This document shows positions 25,575 to 36,167 of a stretch of 64,000 bases of DNA, in pieces. Both the position numbers and the translations under genes were made by a program. The notes below the pieces were generated by a model that made no database searches, had not been told where the DNA came from, and saw only the letters and a program-made list of their open reading frames with translations. The stretch comes from Deinococcus metalli. GTDB lineage: Bacteria; Deinococcota; Deinococci; Deinococcales; Deinococcaceae. Location of the stretch: the NCBI RefSeq assembly GCF_014201805.1, contig NZ_JACHFK010000005.1, positions 274,600 to 338,599 on the forward strand, in the 5' to 3' direction. How positions within the stretch are numbered: the first letter of the stretch is position 1; the number at the start of each line of letters is the position of its first letter.

Positions 25575-26609
25575 TCAGGCGCGCTCCAGCTCCAGCAGCC
25601 GCGCCTTGCGTTCCGCTCCCCAGCGGTAGCCCCCGTGCCCGCCCGCCTTCGGCACGATGCGGTGGCATGGCACGACCACCGCGACGGGATTGGTGGCGCA
25701 CGCCCGGGCAACGGCCCGCACCGCCGCCGGCTGCCCGATCATCCCTGCGAGCTGGGCGTAGGTGCGCGTCTCGCCGCGCGGAATCTCGCGCAGGGCCGCC
25801 CACACGCGCCGCTGGAAGTCCGTGCCGGGCACGTCTGTCGTCAACGGAAGGGTGCGGCCGGCCAGGTGTGCCTGCACGCCCTCGACATACGTCCTGAGGA
25901 GGGCCGCGTCCTCCACCAGTTCCGCACGTGGGTACTCGGCGCGCAGTTCGGCACCCAGGGCGTCCGGCTCGCCGAAGCGCACGGCACACAGACCCCGCGC
26001 GGTCGCCGCGACCAGCATCGGCCCCAGGACGCTGTCTGTGACCGCGTAGTGAATGCGCTCGCCGGCGCCGCCGCGCGCGTACGCACCGGGCGTCATGCCG
26101 AGCTGGTCGGTCGCGGGGGCGTACAAGGTGGCGGGCGAGTCGTGGCCGGCGCCGTACAGGGCGGCCGTGACGTTGGGGGTCATCTTCAGTTCCTCCTTGA
26201 GCTTCTGGGTGCGGCGGCCGAGCGCGTACTGCTTGGGGCTCACGCCCAGGCGCGCCTTGAACACACGTTGCAGGTGAAAGGGGCTGACCCCCACCGCCGC
26301 GGCGAGATCGGCCAGGGCGGGCGGAGTCGGCGCCGCCTCGATCAGTGCCTGCGCGTGGGCCACGGCCCTGGCCCCGGCGCCGATCCGCTCCGGCGTGCAG
26401 CGTTTGCAGGGCCGGAACCCGGCCGCCTCCGCCGCGCCGGGCGAGTCGTGGAACGACACGTGCTCGCGGCGGGGGCGGCGCGACGGGCAGCCGGGGCGGC
26501 AGTAGATGCCGGTGGTGCTCACGCCGTACCAGAACGTGCCGTCGGCGGCGCCGTCGTGCGCCAGGACGGCCGCCCAGCGCGCCGCGTCGTCGGAAGATTC
26601 GGTGGTCAT
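25575..26609 (-). CDS. ada: Bifunctional Ada: alkylation regulator and methylated-DNA methyltransferase
   Basis: Repairs methyl phosphotriesters and O6-methylguanine and activates alkylation-response genes. 344 residues in three parts. The zinc domain carries Cys37, Cys41, Cys68 and Cys71 (CRPGC and CKRC). An AraC-type helix-turn-helix lies at about 95-175 (VGVSPFHLQRVFKARLG). The C-terminal methyltransferase has acceptor Cys315 in PCHRI. All key cysteines are present, so it should be a full inducible Ada. The start ATG 26609 is 6 nt after a TAGCCT -10 box (plus-strand 26616-26621). No self-binding A/B box was recognised. Confidence 0.94.
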   Translation of the reverse strand: MTTESSDDAARWAAVLAHDGAADGTFWYGVSTTGIYCRPGCPSRRPRREHVSFHDSPGAAEAAGFRPCKRCTPERIGAGARAVAHAQALIEAAPTPPALADLAAAVGVSPFHLQRVFKARLGVSPKQYALGRRTQKLKEELKMTPNVTAALYGAGHDSPATLYAPATDQLGMTPGAYARGGAGERIHYAVTDSVLGPMLVAATARGLCAVRFGEPDALGAELRAEYPRAELVEDAALLRTYVEGVQAHLAGRTLPLTTDVPGTDFQRRVWAALREIPRGETRTYAQLAGMIGQPAAVRAVARACATNPVAVVVPCHRIVPKAGGHGGYRWGAERKARLLELERA

Positions 26610-26831
26610 GCCCGCAGGCTACGCGCCCCGTGCGCCCCCCGTGACCGGATTCTTGCGGTCAAATTCCTCTGCCCGCGGCCGGTACACTTCCCCCATGGGA
26701 TGGACTCTGCTCCATTCCGCCACACCCGGAACCGCGCCGGCTGCGGCTCCACTCCGCGCCGCCCATCCTCTCTCCTCCTCACGTCCGTTCGGATGTCCAG
26801 GGTGCTGTGCACCCTTCCCATCGGAGGCTTC

Positions 26832-27191
26832 ATGTCCGACCTTCAGGTGCAGGTCTTCGGCACGCGCAGGAGCAAGGAAACGCGCGCCGCCGAGCGCTTC
26901 TTCAAGGAACGCAAGATCAAGATCCACTTCGTTGACCTGAACGAGCGGCCCATCGCGCGCGGCGAACTCGCGCGTTTCGTGCAGAAATTCGGCGTGAATG
27001 CCCTGCTCGACCTGGAGGGCAAGGCCTACGAGCGCAGCAACCTCGCGTATCTCCGCACCACCGAGGAGGGCATCATCGCGAAGGTGATCGAGACGCCGGA
27101 GCTGCTGAAACTGCCGCTGGTGCGCGGCGGCAAGGTGCTCACCGTGGGCGAGGACATGGACGGCTGGAAGGCGATGGTCGCGGGGCCCTGA
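26832..27191 (+). CDS. ArsC/Spx-like protein lacking the redox cysteine
   Basis: A 119-residue thioredoxin-like protein of the ArsC/Spx/YffB family. The usual TRKCSxTR-type loop is GTRRSKETR, so the catalytic Cys is Ser and no CxxC is present, while the family's LRTTEEG, LLKLPLVRGG and VGEDMDGWKAM blocks are kept. It cannot act as a thiol arsenate reductase; a binding or regulatory role is more likely. ATG 26832 has a CGGAGG site (26822-26827). The likely promoter (TACACT 26683-26688) lies ~140 nt upstream and sits exactly as if to start at another ATG (26695). Confidence 0.8.
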   Translation: MSDLQVQVFGTRRSKETRAAERFFKERKIKIHFVDLNERPIARGELARFVQKFGVNALLDLEGKAYERSNLAYLRTTEEGIIAKVIETPELLKLPLVRGGKVLTVGEDMDGWKAMVAGP

Positions 27192-27194
27192 GCG

Positions 27195-28079
27195 TTACGG
27201 GTCGGCGTGGCCCAGCGGGTCGGGCTGGGCCTGCCGTACGCGGGCCAGGAACGCCATCAGCTCGTCCGCGAACGCCGGCCCGAAGTGAGTGCCGCCCAGG
27301 TGCGGCCCGTCCAGGTGCAGCAGGCGGCTCGCGGGCGAGGTGTTCGCGGCGTACAGCACCTCGCCGTTGCGCGCGAACGACACCGCCGAGTCGGCGGCGC
27401 TGCCCGCCACCAGCACCGGCAGCGCCGCGCCGGCCCCTGGGTAGTCGCGCCCCGGGTCGCGGCCGGGCGGCAGCGCCTCGCCCGGTTTCAGGCCGTGCGC
27501 GGCGGCGATGTCGGCCATGAAGGTCGGGTTGCCGCCGCGCCACGCGTCCTCCAGGCTCACCTGGGCGTCCAGCAGCATCACGCCCGAGACCGGGTAGACG
27601 CCCGCGTACGCCGTGAGCAGCGCCGGCAGGCCGCCCATCGAGTACCCGAAGTTGAAGATGTGGCCGTCGAAGGGAAACAGCCGGACGGCGCGGGCGTGCA
27701 TGTCGGCCAGATAGGTGATGGCCTGCGGCGCGCCCCACGTGGTCGGCCCGGCGTCGTTGCTGACCAGCACGGCATACCCGGCGTCGCGCAGCCGGGCGTA
27801 CAGCGCCGTCAGGTGCGGGCGGGTCAGGCTCAGGTCGGCCGTCATGCCGCGCGAGTGCGACACGACCACCAGCGGGCATGCGGGCGTACACGCACCGGGC
27901 ACGTACAGGAAGGCGTCGCCCAGTGGGTGCGGCAACCGCAGCGGGGCCGCGTGCGGGTCAGCTGGGGGCGTGTCACGCACGGGCACACTCGGCGCGGTCT
28001 GGGTGGGGGGCAGGGCGGTCAGGGCGGCCGGCGACACCAGCACGGCGCCCAGCAGCAGCGGAAATACCACACGCTTCAT
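27195..28079 (-). CDS. Secreted alpha/beta hydrolase
   Basis: A 294-residue exported hydrolase. An N-terminal signal peptide (about 1-22) precedes a Pro/Thr-rich linker. The nucleophile elbow is GYSMGG, a candidate acid is in VLVAGSAADSAV and the His in LGGTHFG; a Cys pair in GACTPACP may be a disulphide. It resembles dienelactone/PAF acetylhydrolase-like lipases, but the substrate is unknown. The start ATG 28079 is 7 nt after a TACCCT -10 box (plus-strand 28087-28092). Convergent with the Spx-like gene, 3 nt apart. Confidence 0.82.
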   Translation of the reverse strand: MKRVVFPLLLGAVLVSPAALTALPPTQTAPSVPVRDTPPADPHAAPLRLPHPLGDAFLYVPGACTPACPLVVVSHSRGMTADLSLTRPHLTALYARLRDAGYAVLVSNDAGPTTWGAPQAITYLADMHARAVRLFPFDGHIFNFGYSMGGLPALLTAYAGVYPVSGVMLLDAQVSLEDAWRGGNPTFMADIAAAHGLKPGEALPPGRDPGRDYPGAGAALPVLVAGSAADSAVSFARNGEVLYAANTSPASRLLHLDGPHLGGTHFGPAFADELMAFLARVRQAQPDPLGHADP

Positions 28080-28114
28080 CCCGCCGAGGGTAGCAGGGCG
28101 ACCCTGTCACGACC

Positions 28115-29215
28115 CTAACGGCCGAACAGCCACCGGGACGCAGCCGTGCCCGTCAGCGCGCGCGCGATCAGCAGCGGCACCAGAAGCGCGGCCAGCCCGT
28201 ATCCCAGCAGCGTGGCGGCGAATCCCAGCGGGTGCGCCGGAAAGCCCCAGCGTTCCATGACGTACAGCAGCGCCGGGTGCAGCAGGTACACCTGCAGGCT
28301 GAGGGTGCCCAGCACCGTCAGCGCCCGCACCCAGCGGCCCCGTGTGGCCGCCAGCGCCAGCGACGCGCCGAACAGCACCAGCACCGCCGCCGCCGTGTAC
28401 GCCCAGTTCGCCGCGCTGAAGGCCAGCGTGCTCACCGGCTCCTCCTGCAACGCCGACAGCGACAGGGGCAGGAACCACGCCAGGGTCAGCGCGGTCACGC
28501 CCACGATCCACACGCGCCCGCGCGCCCACAGCGCCTCGAAGGCGCCCTCGTTCGCGCCGAAGTACATGCCCAGCGCCAGGGTCGGGAGATACCACACCGC
28601 CATGGTCGCCGGGTACGCGAACTCCAGCACGTCCACCCGGTTCAGGCCGTACACCGCGAGCTGCGCCACGGCCGCCGCCAGCAGCACGCCCCACAGCGGC
28701 CAGCGCCGACGCCACAGCGGCAGCAGCAGCGGCAGCACCGCGTAGAACTGCAACACCACCAGCAGGAAATACAGGTGGTAGTAGCCCTTGCCGTACAGCA
28801 GCCACACCGCCCAGCGCCCCGGCTCCCGCACCTGCGCGGCGTCCTCCTGGCCGGTGGCGAAGCGGAACAGCACGTACAGCAGCGTCCACAGCAGGTATGG
28901 CAGCAGGGCCGTGCGCGCCCGCGACGCGTAGTACCGCCGCAGGTCGAAGTGCCGCAGGGCCGAGCGGGTCAGCACCAGCGCGGTCATGAACACGAAGGCC
29001 GGCACCACGAACAGCAGCGACCGGTTCAGGACCGCCAGTGCCGTGCCCAGCGCGCTGCCCTCGGGCGCGTACCGCAGCCCCATGCCCGAGGTGTGGAGGG
29101 CCACCACCGCCATGATCGCCACGCCCCGGAACACGTCCAGCGCCACCACGCGCCCGGCTGGCACCGGCACACTCGCCGGCGCCGGCGCGGGACGGTAGTC
29201 GGCGCTCACGGTCAT
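28115..29215 (-). CDS. Acyltransferase 3 family membrane protein
   Basis: A 366-residue protein with about ten membrane helices. The N-terminal signature LDVFRGVAIMAVVALHT contains the conserved Arg and His of the family, which O-acetylates exported sugars, peptidoglycan or antibiotics. The product modified here is unknown; no polysaccharide cluster is adjacent. The start ATG 29215 is 8 nt after a TACTGT -10 box (plus-strand 29224-29229). The Arg-rich loop after helix 2 (RRYYASRARTALLPYLLW) also fits the family. Confidence 0.85.
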   Translation of the reverse strand: MTVSADYRPAPAPASVPVPAGRVVALDVFRGVAIMAVVALHTSGMGLRYAPEGSALGTALAVLNRSLLFVVPAFVFMTALVLTRSALRHFDLRRYYASRARTALLPYLLWTLLYVLFRFATGQEDAAQVREPGRWAVWLLYGKGYYHLYFLLVVLQFYAVLPLLLPLWRRRWPLWGVLLAAAVAQLAVYGLNRVDVLEFAYPATMAVWYLPTLALGMYFGANEGAFEALWARGRVWIVGVTALTLAWFLPLSLSALQEEPVSTLAFSAANWAYTAAAVLVLFGASLALAATRGRWVRALTVLGTLSLQVYLLHPALLYVMERWGFPAHPLGFAATLLGYGLAALLVPLLIARALTGTAASRWLFGR

Positions 29216-29329
29216 GACCGCTCACAGTAGGCATGGCCGGGGCGGGGCGGGCGTGTCCAGAGTCAAGGCCCGTTAACCGTGCTCACCGGCCACGCCCAGC
29301 GTGGCACCATGAGCCCACGGAGGAGTCTC

Positions 29330-29740
29330 ATGACCAACACCGCCCCGCCGCCGGAAGACGCGCCGGCCAGGATCACCGCCCGTATTGCCGAACTGGGTGG
29401 GTGGCGCGGCCAGACCCTCGCCCACGTCCGGCAGCTGATCCACGACGCCGTGCCCGACGTGCAGGAGGAGTGGAAGTGGGCCAAGGCGACCTCGCCCGGC
29501 GTGCCGGTGTGGTCGCACGGCGGCGTCCTGTGCACCGGTGAGGTCTATCAGTACGCCGTGAAACTCACGTTCTTTCGTGGCGCGGCGCTGCCCGATCCGG
29601 CGGGGCTGTTCAATGCCAGCCTGAGCGGCGCGGCCCGCCGGGCCATCGACCTGAAACAGGGAGAGACGCTCGACGCCGCCGCGTTCCGCGACCTGATTCG
29701 TGCCGCCGTGGCCGCCAACGCCGCCGCGAAGAAGACGTAA
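29330..29740 (+). CDS. DUF1801 (YdhG/iron-chaperone-like fold) protein
   Basis: A 136-residue soluble protein. LAHVRQLIHDAVPDVQEEWKW, VPVWSHGGVLC and VKLTFFRGA are the hallmark stretches of DUF1801, a small alpha/beta family. No catalytic residues are known; the frataxin-like CyaY resemblance is structural only. ATG 29330 has a GGAGGAG site (29319-29325). DUF1801 genes commonly co-occur with DUF899, YdeI and RibD_C genes, and the RibD_C-rich operon lies 4.5 kb away. Confidence 0.82.
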   Translation: MTNTAPPPEDAPARITARIAELGGWRGQTLAHVRQLIHDAVPDVQEEWKWAKATSPGVPVWSHGGVLCTGEVYQYAVKLTFFRGAALPDPAGLFNASLSGAARRAIDLKQGETLDAAAFRDLIRAAVAANAAAKKT

Positions 29741-29748
29741 CCCGGCCC

Positions 29749-30495
29749 TCAGCGACCGCCACTCACGTCCAGCAGCGTGCCGGTCACGTACGACGCATTG
29801 TCCGACAGCAGCCACAGAATCGCCCGCGCCACCTCCTCGGCGGTGCCGCCCCGGCCCAGCGGCACCCCGGACGCCAGGCGCGCCACCCGCCCCGGCTCGC
29901 CGCCCAGCGCGTGGATGTCCGTCTCGATCAGGCCCGGCCGCACACCACACACCCGGATGCTCTCCTGCGCGACCTCGCGCGCCAGTCCCACCGTCAGGGT
30001 GTCCACCGCGCCCTTCGACGCCGCGTAGTCCACGTACTCGCCGCCGGAGCCCAGCACGGCCGCCCGCGACGACACGTTCACGATCACGCCGCCCGCCCCG
30101 CCATGCCGGGTGGACAGGCGCCGCACCGCCGCGCCCGCGCACAGGAACGCGCCGATCACGTTCGTGGTCAGGACGCGGTGCAGGCGGGCCGCGTCCATCT
30201 CGTCCACGCGGGCCTGCCGCTCCAGGGTGCCCGCGTTGTTCACCAGCCCGCGCAGCGGCCCGAACTCGGCCTGCACCGCGTCGAACAGGCGCTCCACGTC
30301 CGAGTCCACGCCCACGTCGGCCCGCACGGCCAGCGCCCGGCCACCCGCCGCCTCGATGCCGCGCACGACCTCGGCTGCGGCCTGGGCGTCATGCCGGTAG
30401 CTGAGGCCCACCGCGTACCCCGCCTGCGCTGCCAGCCGCGCCGTCGCCGCGCCGATGCCCCGGCCGCCGCCGGTGATGAGGAGGGAAGGGGTCAT
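29749..30495 (-). CDS. SDR-family oxidoreductase
   Basis: A 248-residue classical short-chain dehydrogenase: TGGGRGIG cofactor loop at the N-terminus, NNAG, catalytic Ser in VNVSSRAAVLG, Tyr/Lys in YAASKGA, and the C-terminal SYVTGTLLDVSGG typical of the family. An Arg after the glycine loop (LSYRHD) suggests NADP. Substrate not predictable. The start ATG 30495 is 5 nt after TATCCT (plus-strand 30501-30506), a promoter lying inside the 3' end of the preceding gene. Confidence 0.88.
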   Translation of the reverse strand: MTPSLLITGGGRGIGAATARLAAQAGYAVGLSYRHDAQAAAEVVRGIEAAGGRALAVRADVGVDSDVERLFDAVQAEFGPLRGLVNNAGTLERQARVDEMDAARLHRVLTTNVIGAFLCAGAAVRRLSTRHGGAGGVIVNVSSRAAVLGSGGEYVDYAASKGAVDTLTVGLAREVAQESIRVCGVRPGLIETDIHALGGEPGRVARLASGVPLGRGGTAEEVARAILWLLSDNASYVTGTLLDVSGGR

Positions 30496-30498
30496 GGG

Positions 30499-30910
30499 TC
30501 AGGATACCCAGACCGTGGTGCATTCTCCGGTGGCTGACAGTTCGCAACCTCTTCCGTACAGAGGCCCGAACATCATTTCCACCGTGAGTACGCCAGTGTC
30601 GAGGGTACGGGTGAACGATGCAAGACCGATCTCATACACATCTGGGCGGTGCCCTGCACGGCGCGGCGGGTCTTGCCCGACGTGCCAGATCGGCTGCCAT
30701 TGGCTCACGTAGAAACGCCTCCACTCGAACACGCTTCTATCAGTGTGTCCACAATGGTCGACGAAGAAAGCGCGGAGTGGCCAGGAATATGCATCCTCGC
30801 CGCTCTCCACCACGCCATGGTGAAGTTCGACGAGCCACATGGCGCGTGGACACAGCGACTCGTACCTGAACCAATTGTCGTTGAGGATGCTCAGCGTCTT
30901 CCTCAGCGCG

Positions 30911-30918
<8 letters not shown>
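30499..30918 (-). CDS. Hypothetical protein, 139 residues
   Basis: No family recognised. The product is rich in Trp/Tyr/Phe and His (NWFRYESLCPRAMWLVELHHG, then VFEWRRFYVSQWQPIWHVGQ), soluble-looking, with no signal peptide. The reading frame starts at GTG 30918, overlapping the end of the molybdoenzyme gene by 8 nt, and ends 4 nt before the next start, which argues for a translated gene. The DNA looks less GC-rich than its neighbours, hinting at a different origin. Confidence 0.55.
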
Positions 30919-32944
<2,026 letters not shown>

Positions 32945-33023
32945 GCGCGGAGTCTACGCGGCCCGCCGGGAGCGGGGGAGGGCCACTTGCACCCAGGTCA
33001 CACGTGCTGGTGCGGGAGTGCGG

Positions 33024-34133
33024 TCAGACCGTGAACTCGACCCCGCTCAGTTCCTCAGACAGCGCCCACAGGCGCCGGGCGGCGTGACGGTCCTGCGCGG
33101 CGTCCGCCTCTGACACGCGCTGCGGAGTCCCGCCGAGTTCCAGCACGCCGGACGGGCCGTAGTACCCGCCGCCCACCGCGTCCGGCGAGGTCGCGGCGTA
33201 CAGGGTGGGCAGGGCGCCCTGTGCGGCCGGCTGGGCGAACCAGCGGTTCAGGAGGGTCGCGCCGCTACTGTCGCCCTGGAGGCCGGTCGACGCCCAGCCG
33301 GGGTGCGCGGCGACGGCCAGCACGTCCTGTCCGGCAGCGGTCAGGCGGCGCTGGAGTTCGGCTGTGAACAGCAGGTTCGCCAGTTTGCTCTGCCCGTACG
33401 CGGGCATGGGCGCGTAGGGCCGCGAGTGCCAGTTCGGATCGGTGAAGTCCACGTGCCCGAAGCGGTGCGCGATGCTGCTCACGGTCACGACGCGCGCGCC
33501 GGGCGTGCGCTCCAGCAGCGGCAGCAGCCGGGCGGTCAGGGCGAAGTGGCCCAGATGGTTCACGCCGAACTGCGTCTCGAAGCCCTGGGCGGTGCGGCCC
33601 AGCGGCGGCACCATGATGCCCGCGTTGTTCACCAAGACGTCCAGCCGGCCGAACCTTTGAGTGAAGGCCTCTGCGAACGAGGCCACGGACGTCAGGTCGC
33701 CCAGGTCGAGCGCCATCGGCACCACCTCGCCCCTGGGGCGCAGCGCACGGATCTGCTCCGCGGCACTCTGGGCGCGCTGCGCGTTGCGGCACGCCATCAC
33801 CACGGTCGCGCCGTGCTGGGCGAGGACACGGGCCGTCTCCAGCCCCAGGCCGCTGTTCGCGCCGGTCACGATGACGACCCGGCCCGTCTGGTCGGGCACG
33901 CTGGCCTCCGTCCACGTGCTGTGCCGGCGGCCCCGCAGGAAGTACGCGAGCGGCCCCAGCGTGTTCACGAACAGCGCCGCGCGCCACGCGGCTTTCTGGC
34001 CGTTCACGTTCTCGGGGCGGCGGCCGCTCAGATCGGCCCACGCGGCGGCGAACACGCCGAGCTGCGCGGCTCCGGCGACGACGAGCGCGGTCTTCTGGGC
34101 GGGGGTCAGGTCTGTCCAGCGCTTGATCTGCAT
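33024..34133 (-). CDS. Membrane-anchored SDR oxidoreductase
   Basis: About 370 residues in two parts. The N-terminal ~85 residues hold two hydrophobic stretches ending in FVNTLGPLAYFLRGRR, like the two-helix PLDc_N anchor. The rest is an SDR of retinol dehydrogenase/WWOX type: TGANSGLG, NNAGIM, catalytic Ser in TVSSIAHR and Tyr/Lys in YGQSKLAN. It probably reduces a hydrophobic ketone or aldehyde at the membrane. ATG 34133 is chosen; ATG 34142 three codons upstream is equally possible, and a GAGAGGA site precedes both. Confidence 0.82.
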   Translation of the reverse strand: MQIKRWTDLTPAQKTALVVAGAAQLGVFAAAWADLSGRRPENVNGQKAAWRAALFVNTLGPLAYFLRGRRHSTWTEASVPDQTGRVVIVTGANSGLGLETARVLAQHGATVVMACRNAQRAQSAAEQIRALRPRGEVVPMALDLGDLTSVASFAEAFTQRFGRLDVLVNNAGIMVPPLGRTAQGFETQFGVNHLGHFALTARLLPLLERTPGARVVTVSSIAHRFGHVDFTDPNWHSRPYAPMPAYGQSKLANLLFTAELQRRLTAAGQDVLAVAAHPGWASTGLQGDSSGATLLNRWFAQPAAQGALPTLYAATSPDAVGGGYYGPSGVLELGGTPQRVSEADAAQDRHAARRLWALSEELSGVEFTV

Positions 34134-34256
34134 GCGCCCCATCCTCTCAGGGCCTGTGGTCGCGCTGGGCCCTGGACCGGTCAGGTTTTCCTCACGGTCC
34201 ACAGTCCTCGCGGAGGGCCACTGCACCGCCCGGGTCGGACACGCGCGGCAGGTCAC

Positions 34257-34883
34257 TCACGGCGTAGCCGCGAGGCGGGACACGTCGTACACGCTGAGCA
34301 CGTTGCCGGAGCCGGGGAAACTCTGTGTCCGCAGCAGGCGGAACTGCGCCGGGGGGCGGCCCGTGAACAGCGGCGTGCCGTCCGGCCCGGCCAGCAGCGG
34401 GAACGTGGTGAGGTGCAGCTCGTCCACCAGGCCGCGCGCCAGCAGGTCGTTCCACAGCAGGCGGCTGAGCAGGATCAGCAGGGGCGGTCCCTCTCCGGCC
34501 TTCAGGGCGCGCACCGTGGCCTCGGCGTCCGCGATCCGCACGGCGCGGGCGGTCGGGAAGGGCGTCAGGTCGTCGGGCGTGAGGTGATCCGACACGATCA
34601 CCGTCTCGATCTGCGCGAGGCGGCGCGCAAAGGCCCGGCGCACGTCGGTCGCGCCCGGATCGTCCCGCACGCCCTGCCAGTAGCGCAGGTTGTTCAGCGC
34701 CGAGACGTGTCCGGCGAGCAGCAGCGTTCCGGCCGCCTCCAGCAGCGCCAGGTTGTAGTGGTCGAACTGGTCGTCGCCGTGGTAGTCGGGGTGCTGGTAC
34801 GTGAAGAGGGGCACCAGTGTCCGGCCGGCGTCCTCGTAGCAGCCGTCCAGGGTCACGAAGTTGCTGACGATCAGGGGTCTCAT
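34257..34883 (-). CDS. RibD_C/DHFR-like reductase, operon gene 14
   Basis: A 208-residue dihydrofolate-reductase-like protein of the RibD C-terminal family, which binds NADPH. Visible family marks are [12 protein letters not shown] near the N-terminus, TLLLAGHVS, and [20 protein letters not shown] near the end. It is the last gene of the 14-gene operon; its ATG overlaps the stop of the VOC gene before it (ATGA, 34880-34883). A riboflavin role is unlikely because no deaminase domain or rib gene is present. Substrate unknown. Confidence 0.85.
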   Translation of the reverse strand: MRPLIVSNFVTLDGCYEDAGRTLVPLFTYQHPDYHGDDQFDHYNLALLEAAGTLLLAGHVSALNNLRYWQGVRDDPGATDVRRAFARRLAQIETVIVSDHLTPDDLTPFPTARAVRIADAEATVRALKAGEGPPLLILLSRLLWNDLLARGLVDELHLTTFPLLAGPDGTPLFTGRPPAQFRLLRTQSFPGSGNVLSVYDVSRLAATP

Positions 34884-35299
34884 GCACCCGGCTCCGGCGG
34901 GTGGGGCACGTTGAGCTGCCACGACACGCCGTACGGGTCGTTCACCCACGCGAAGCGCGCGGAGAAGCCGTAGTCGGCCGGCGGCATCAGCACGCCGCCG
35001 CCCTCCGAGAGGCCGGCGTACAGCGCCTCGAACTCGGCTCCGTCGGTGCAGTCCACAAACAGCGACGAGGACGGCGTGAACGTGAACGCGTGCGGAACCG
35101 GGCTGTCCGACACGCGCACAGTCAGGCCGCCCGCGAGGTGCAGGGTCGCGCCGCGGATCAGGCCGGCTGCCGCGCCGTCCTCCGGGCCGTAGGGGTCGAG
35201 GTGCGCCACGCGCGCATCCGGGAACACGCGGGTGTACAGGGCCAGGGCGTCGGCGGCGGCGCCCTGGAACATCAGGAAGGGCGTCACGGTCTGGGGCAT
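34880..35299 (-). CDS. PhnB-like VOC protein, operon gene 13
   Basis: A 139-residue VOC-fold protein. [24 protein letters not shown], then SSLFVDC and [21 protein letters not shown], place it in the PhnB/3-demethylubiquinone-like subgroup. There is no evident metal triad, so it may bind a small ligand. ATG 35299 follows AAGGAG (plus-strand 35308-35313). It is 13 nt downstream of gene 12 and overlaps gene 14 by 4 nt. Confidence 0.85.
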   Translation of the reverse strand: MPQTVTPFLMFQGAAADALALYTRVFPDARVAHLDPYGPEDGAAAGLIRGATLHLAGGLTVRVSDSPVPHAFTFTPSSSLFVDCTDGAEFEALYAGLSEGGGVLMPPADYGFSARFAWVNDPYGVSWQLNVPHPPEPGA

Positions 35300-35312
35300 G
35301 GGTGGGTCTCCT

Positions 35313-35714
35313 TCATGGGCGCGAACCGATCTGCTGCACGGCCCAGCCGTTGCCGTCCGGATCGCGGAAGAACACGAAGCCGACGTTGTCGAGCGGATCG
35401 TCCGGCGTGGCGGGGCGCGGTGGGCCGCCGAGCACCCGGATCTCCCCGACGTCCACCCCGCGCGACACGAGGTCCGCGTGGGCGGCGCGCAGGTCGTTCA
35501 CGACCAGTTGCACGCCCTGGAGCGAGCCGGGCGGCATGCTGCGCGGCCCGAGCACGATGGAGCACCCGGAGCCCGGCGGCGTGAGCTGCACCAGCCGCCC
35601 GCTGCCCGTGACGACGTCATGGTCCACGTGGAAGCCCAGGCCACCCTCGTAGAAGGCCTTCGCCCGGTCGATGTCCGACACGGGCACCACGACCACCTCG
35701 AGCGTCCAGTTCAC
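35313..35714 (-). CDS. VOC protein, operon gene 12
   Basis: A 133-residue single-domain VOC protein: VVVVPVSDIDRAKAFYEGGLGF opening strand/helix and GFVFFRDPDGNGWAVQQ ending, as in glyoxalase/bleomycin-resistance proteins. A GTG start at 35714 overlaps the stop of gene 11 (GTGA), so translation is probably coupled. Ligand unknown. Confidence 0.85.
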   Translation of the reverse strand: MNWTLEVVVVPVSDIDRAKAFYEGGLGFHVDHDVVTGSGRLVQLTPPGSGCSIVLGPRSMPPGSLQGVQLVVNDLRAAHADLVSRGVDVGEIRVLGGPPRPATPDDPLDNVGFVFFRDPDGNGWAVQQIGSRP

Positions 35715-36157
35715 GCGCCGCCGGCCAGCGTCTCGATGGCCTTGGCCACGCGCCGCGCCCGCGTGTCGGGGTTGGTGGTGCCCTCCACGCTCAGGGTGTG
35801 CTGGCGCTTGCCGCTGTAGGACAGCTTCCCGAAGGCGGCCAGGGCGGCCGGGTTGGCGTCCAGCGCGGCCTGGAGGTCGTCCGGGACCACGACCTCGCGC
35901 GGGGCGGTGTCGGGCTCCAGCGTGACGGTCACGGTGTCGCCGGCGCTCAGGCCCGCGCCCCTCCGGTGCTCGGCGCTCACGGGGATCATGGCGTGCCCGC
36001 CCATCACGCCGACCGTGCTGCGGTACGCGTACCCGTTCACGGTGACGTGCACGGCGGGTTTCTTGCCGCCGCCGAGCGCTGCGATGATCTCCGGCGGCAC
36101 CTCGATGCCGGTCGCGGTCTTGCCTTCCTGCTTCAGGGTCGTGGTGAACGTGGGCAT
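35711..36157 (-). CDS. DUF1905 plus YdeI/OmdA-like protein, operon gene 11
   Basis: A 148-residue protein. The first ~95 residues form a DUF1905 beta-barrel (VEVPPEI-type helix, GYAYRSTVGVMGGHAMIPVS, GDTVTVTLEPDTAPREVVVP). The rest is a YdeI/OmdA helical domain (AALAAFGKLSYSGKRQHTL then ARRVAKAIETL). Some YdeI relatives are linked to resistance to cationic peptides; here the role is unknown. ATG 36157 has AAAGGAG immediately upstream. It is 10 nt downstream of gene 10. Confidence 0.85.
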   Translation of the reverse strand: MPTFTTTLKQEGKTATGIEVPPEIIAALGGGKKPAVHVTVNGYAYRSTVGVMGGHAMIPVSAEHRRGAGLSAGDTVTVTLEPDTAPREVVVPDDLQAALDANPAALAAFGKLSYSGKRQHTLSVEGTTNPDTRARRVAKAIETLAGGA

Positions 36158-36167
36158 GGCTCTCCTT

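Noticed and set aside
26695..26940. An 82-codon frame with leaderless-type start before the Spx-like gene, as a real protein
   Set aside because: Composition (Ser/Pro/Arg/Ala) looks non-coding and it runs out of frame into the real gene; kept only as a possible regulatory frame.
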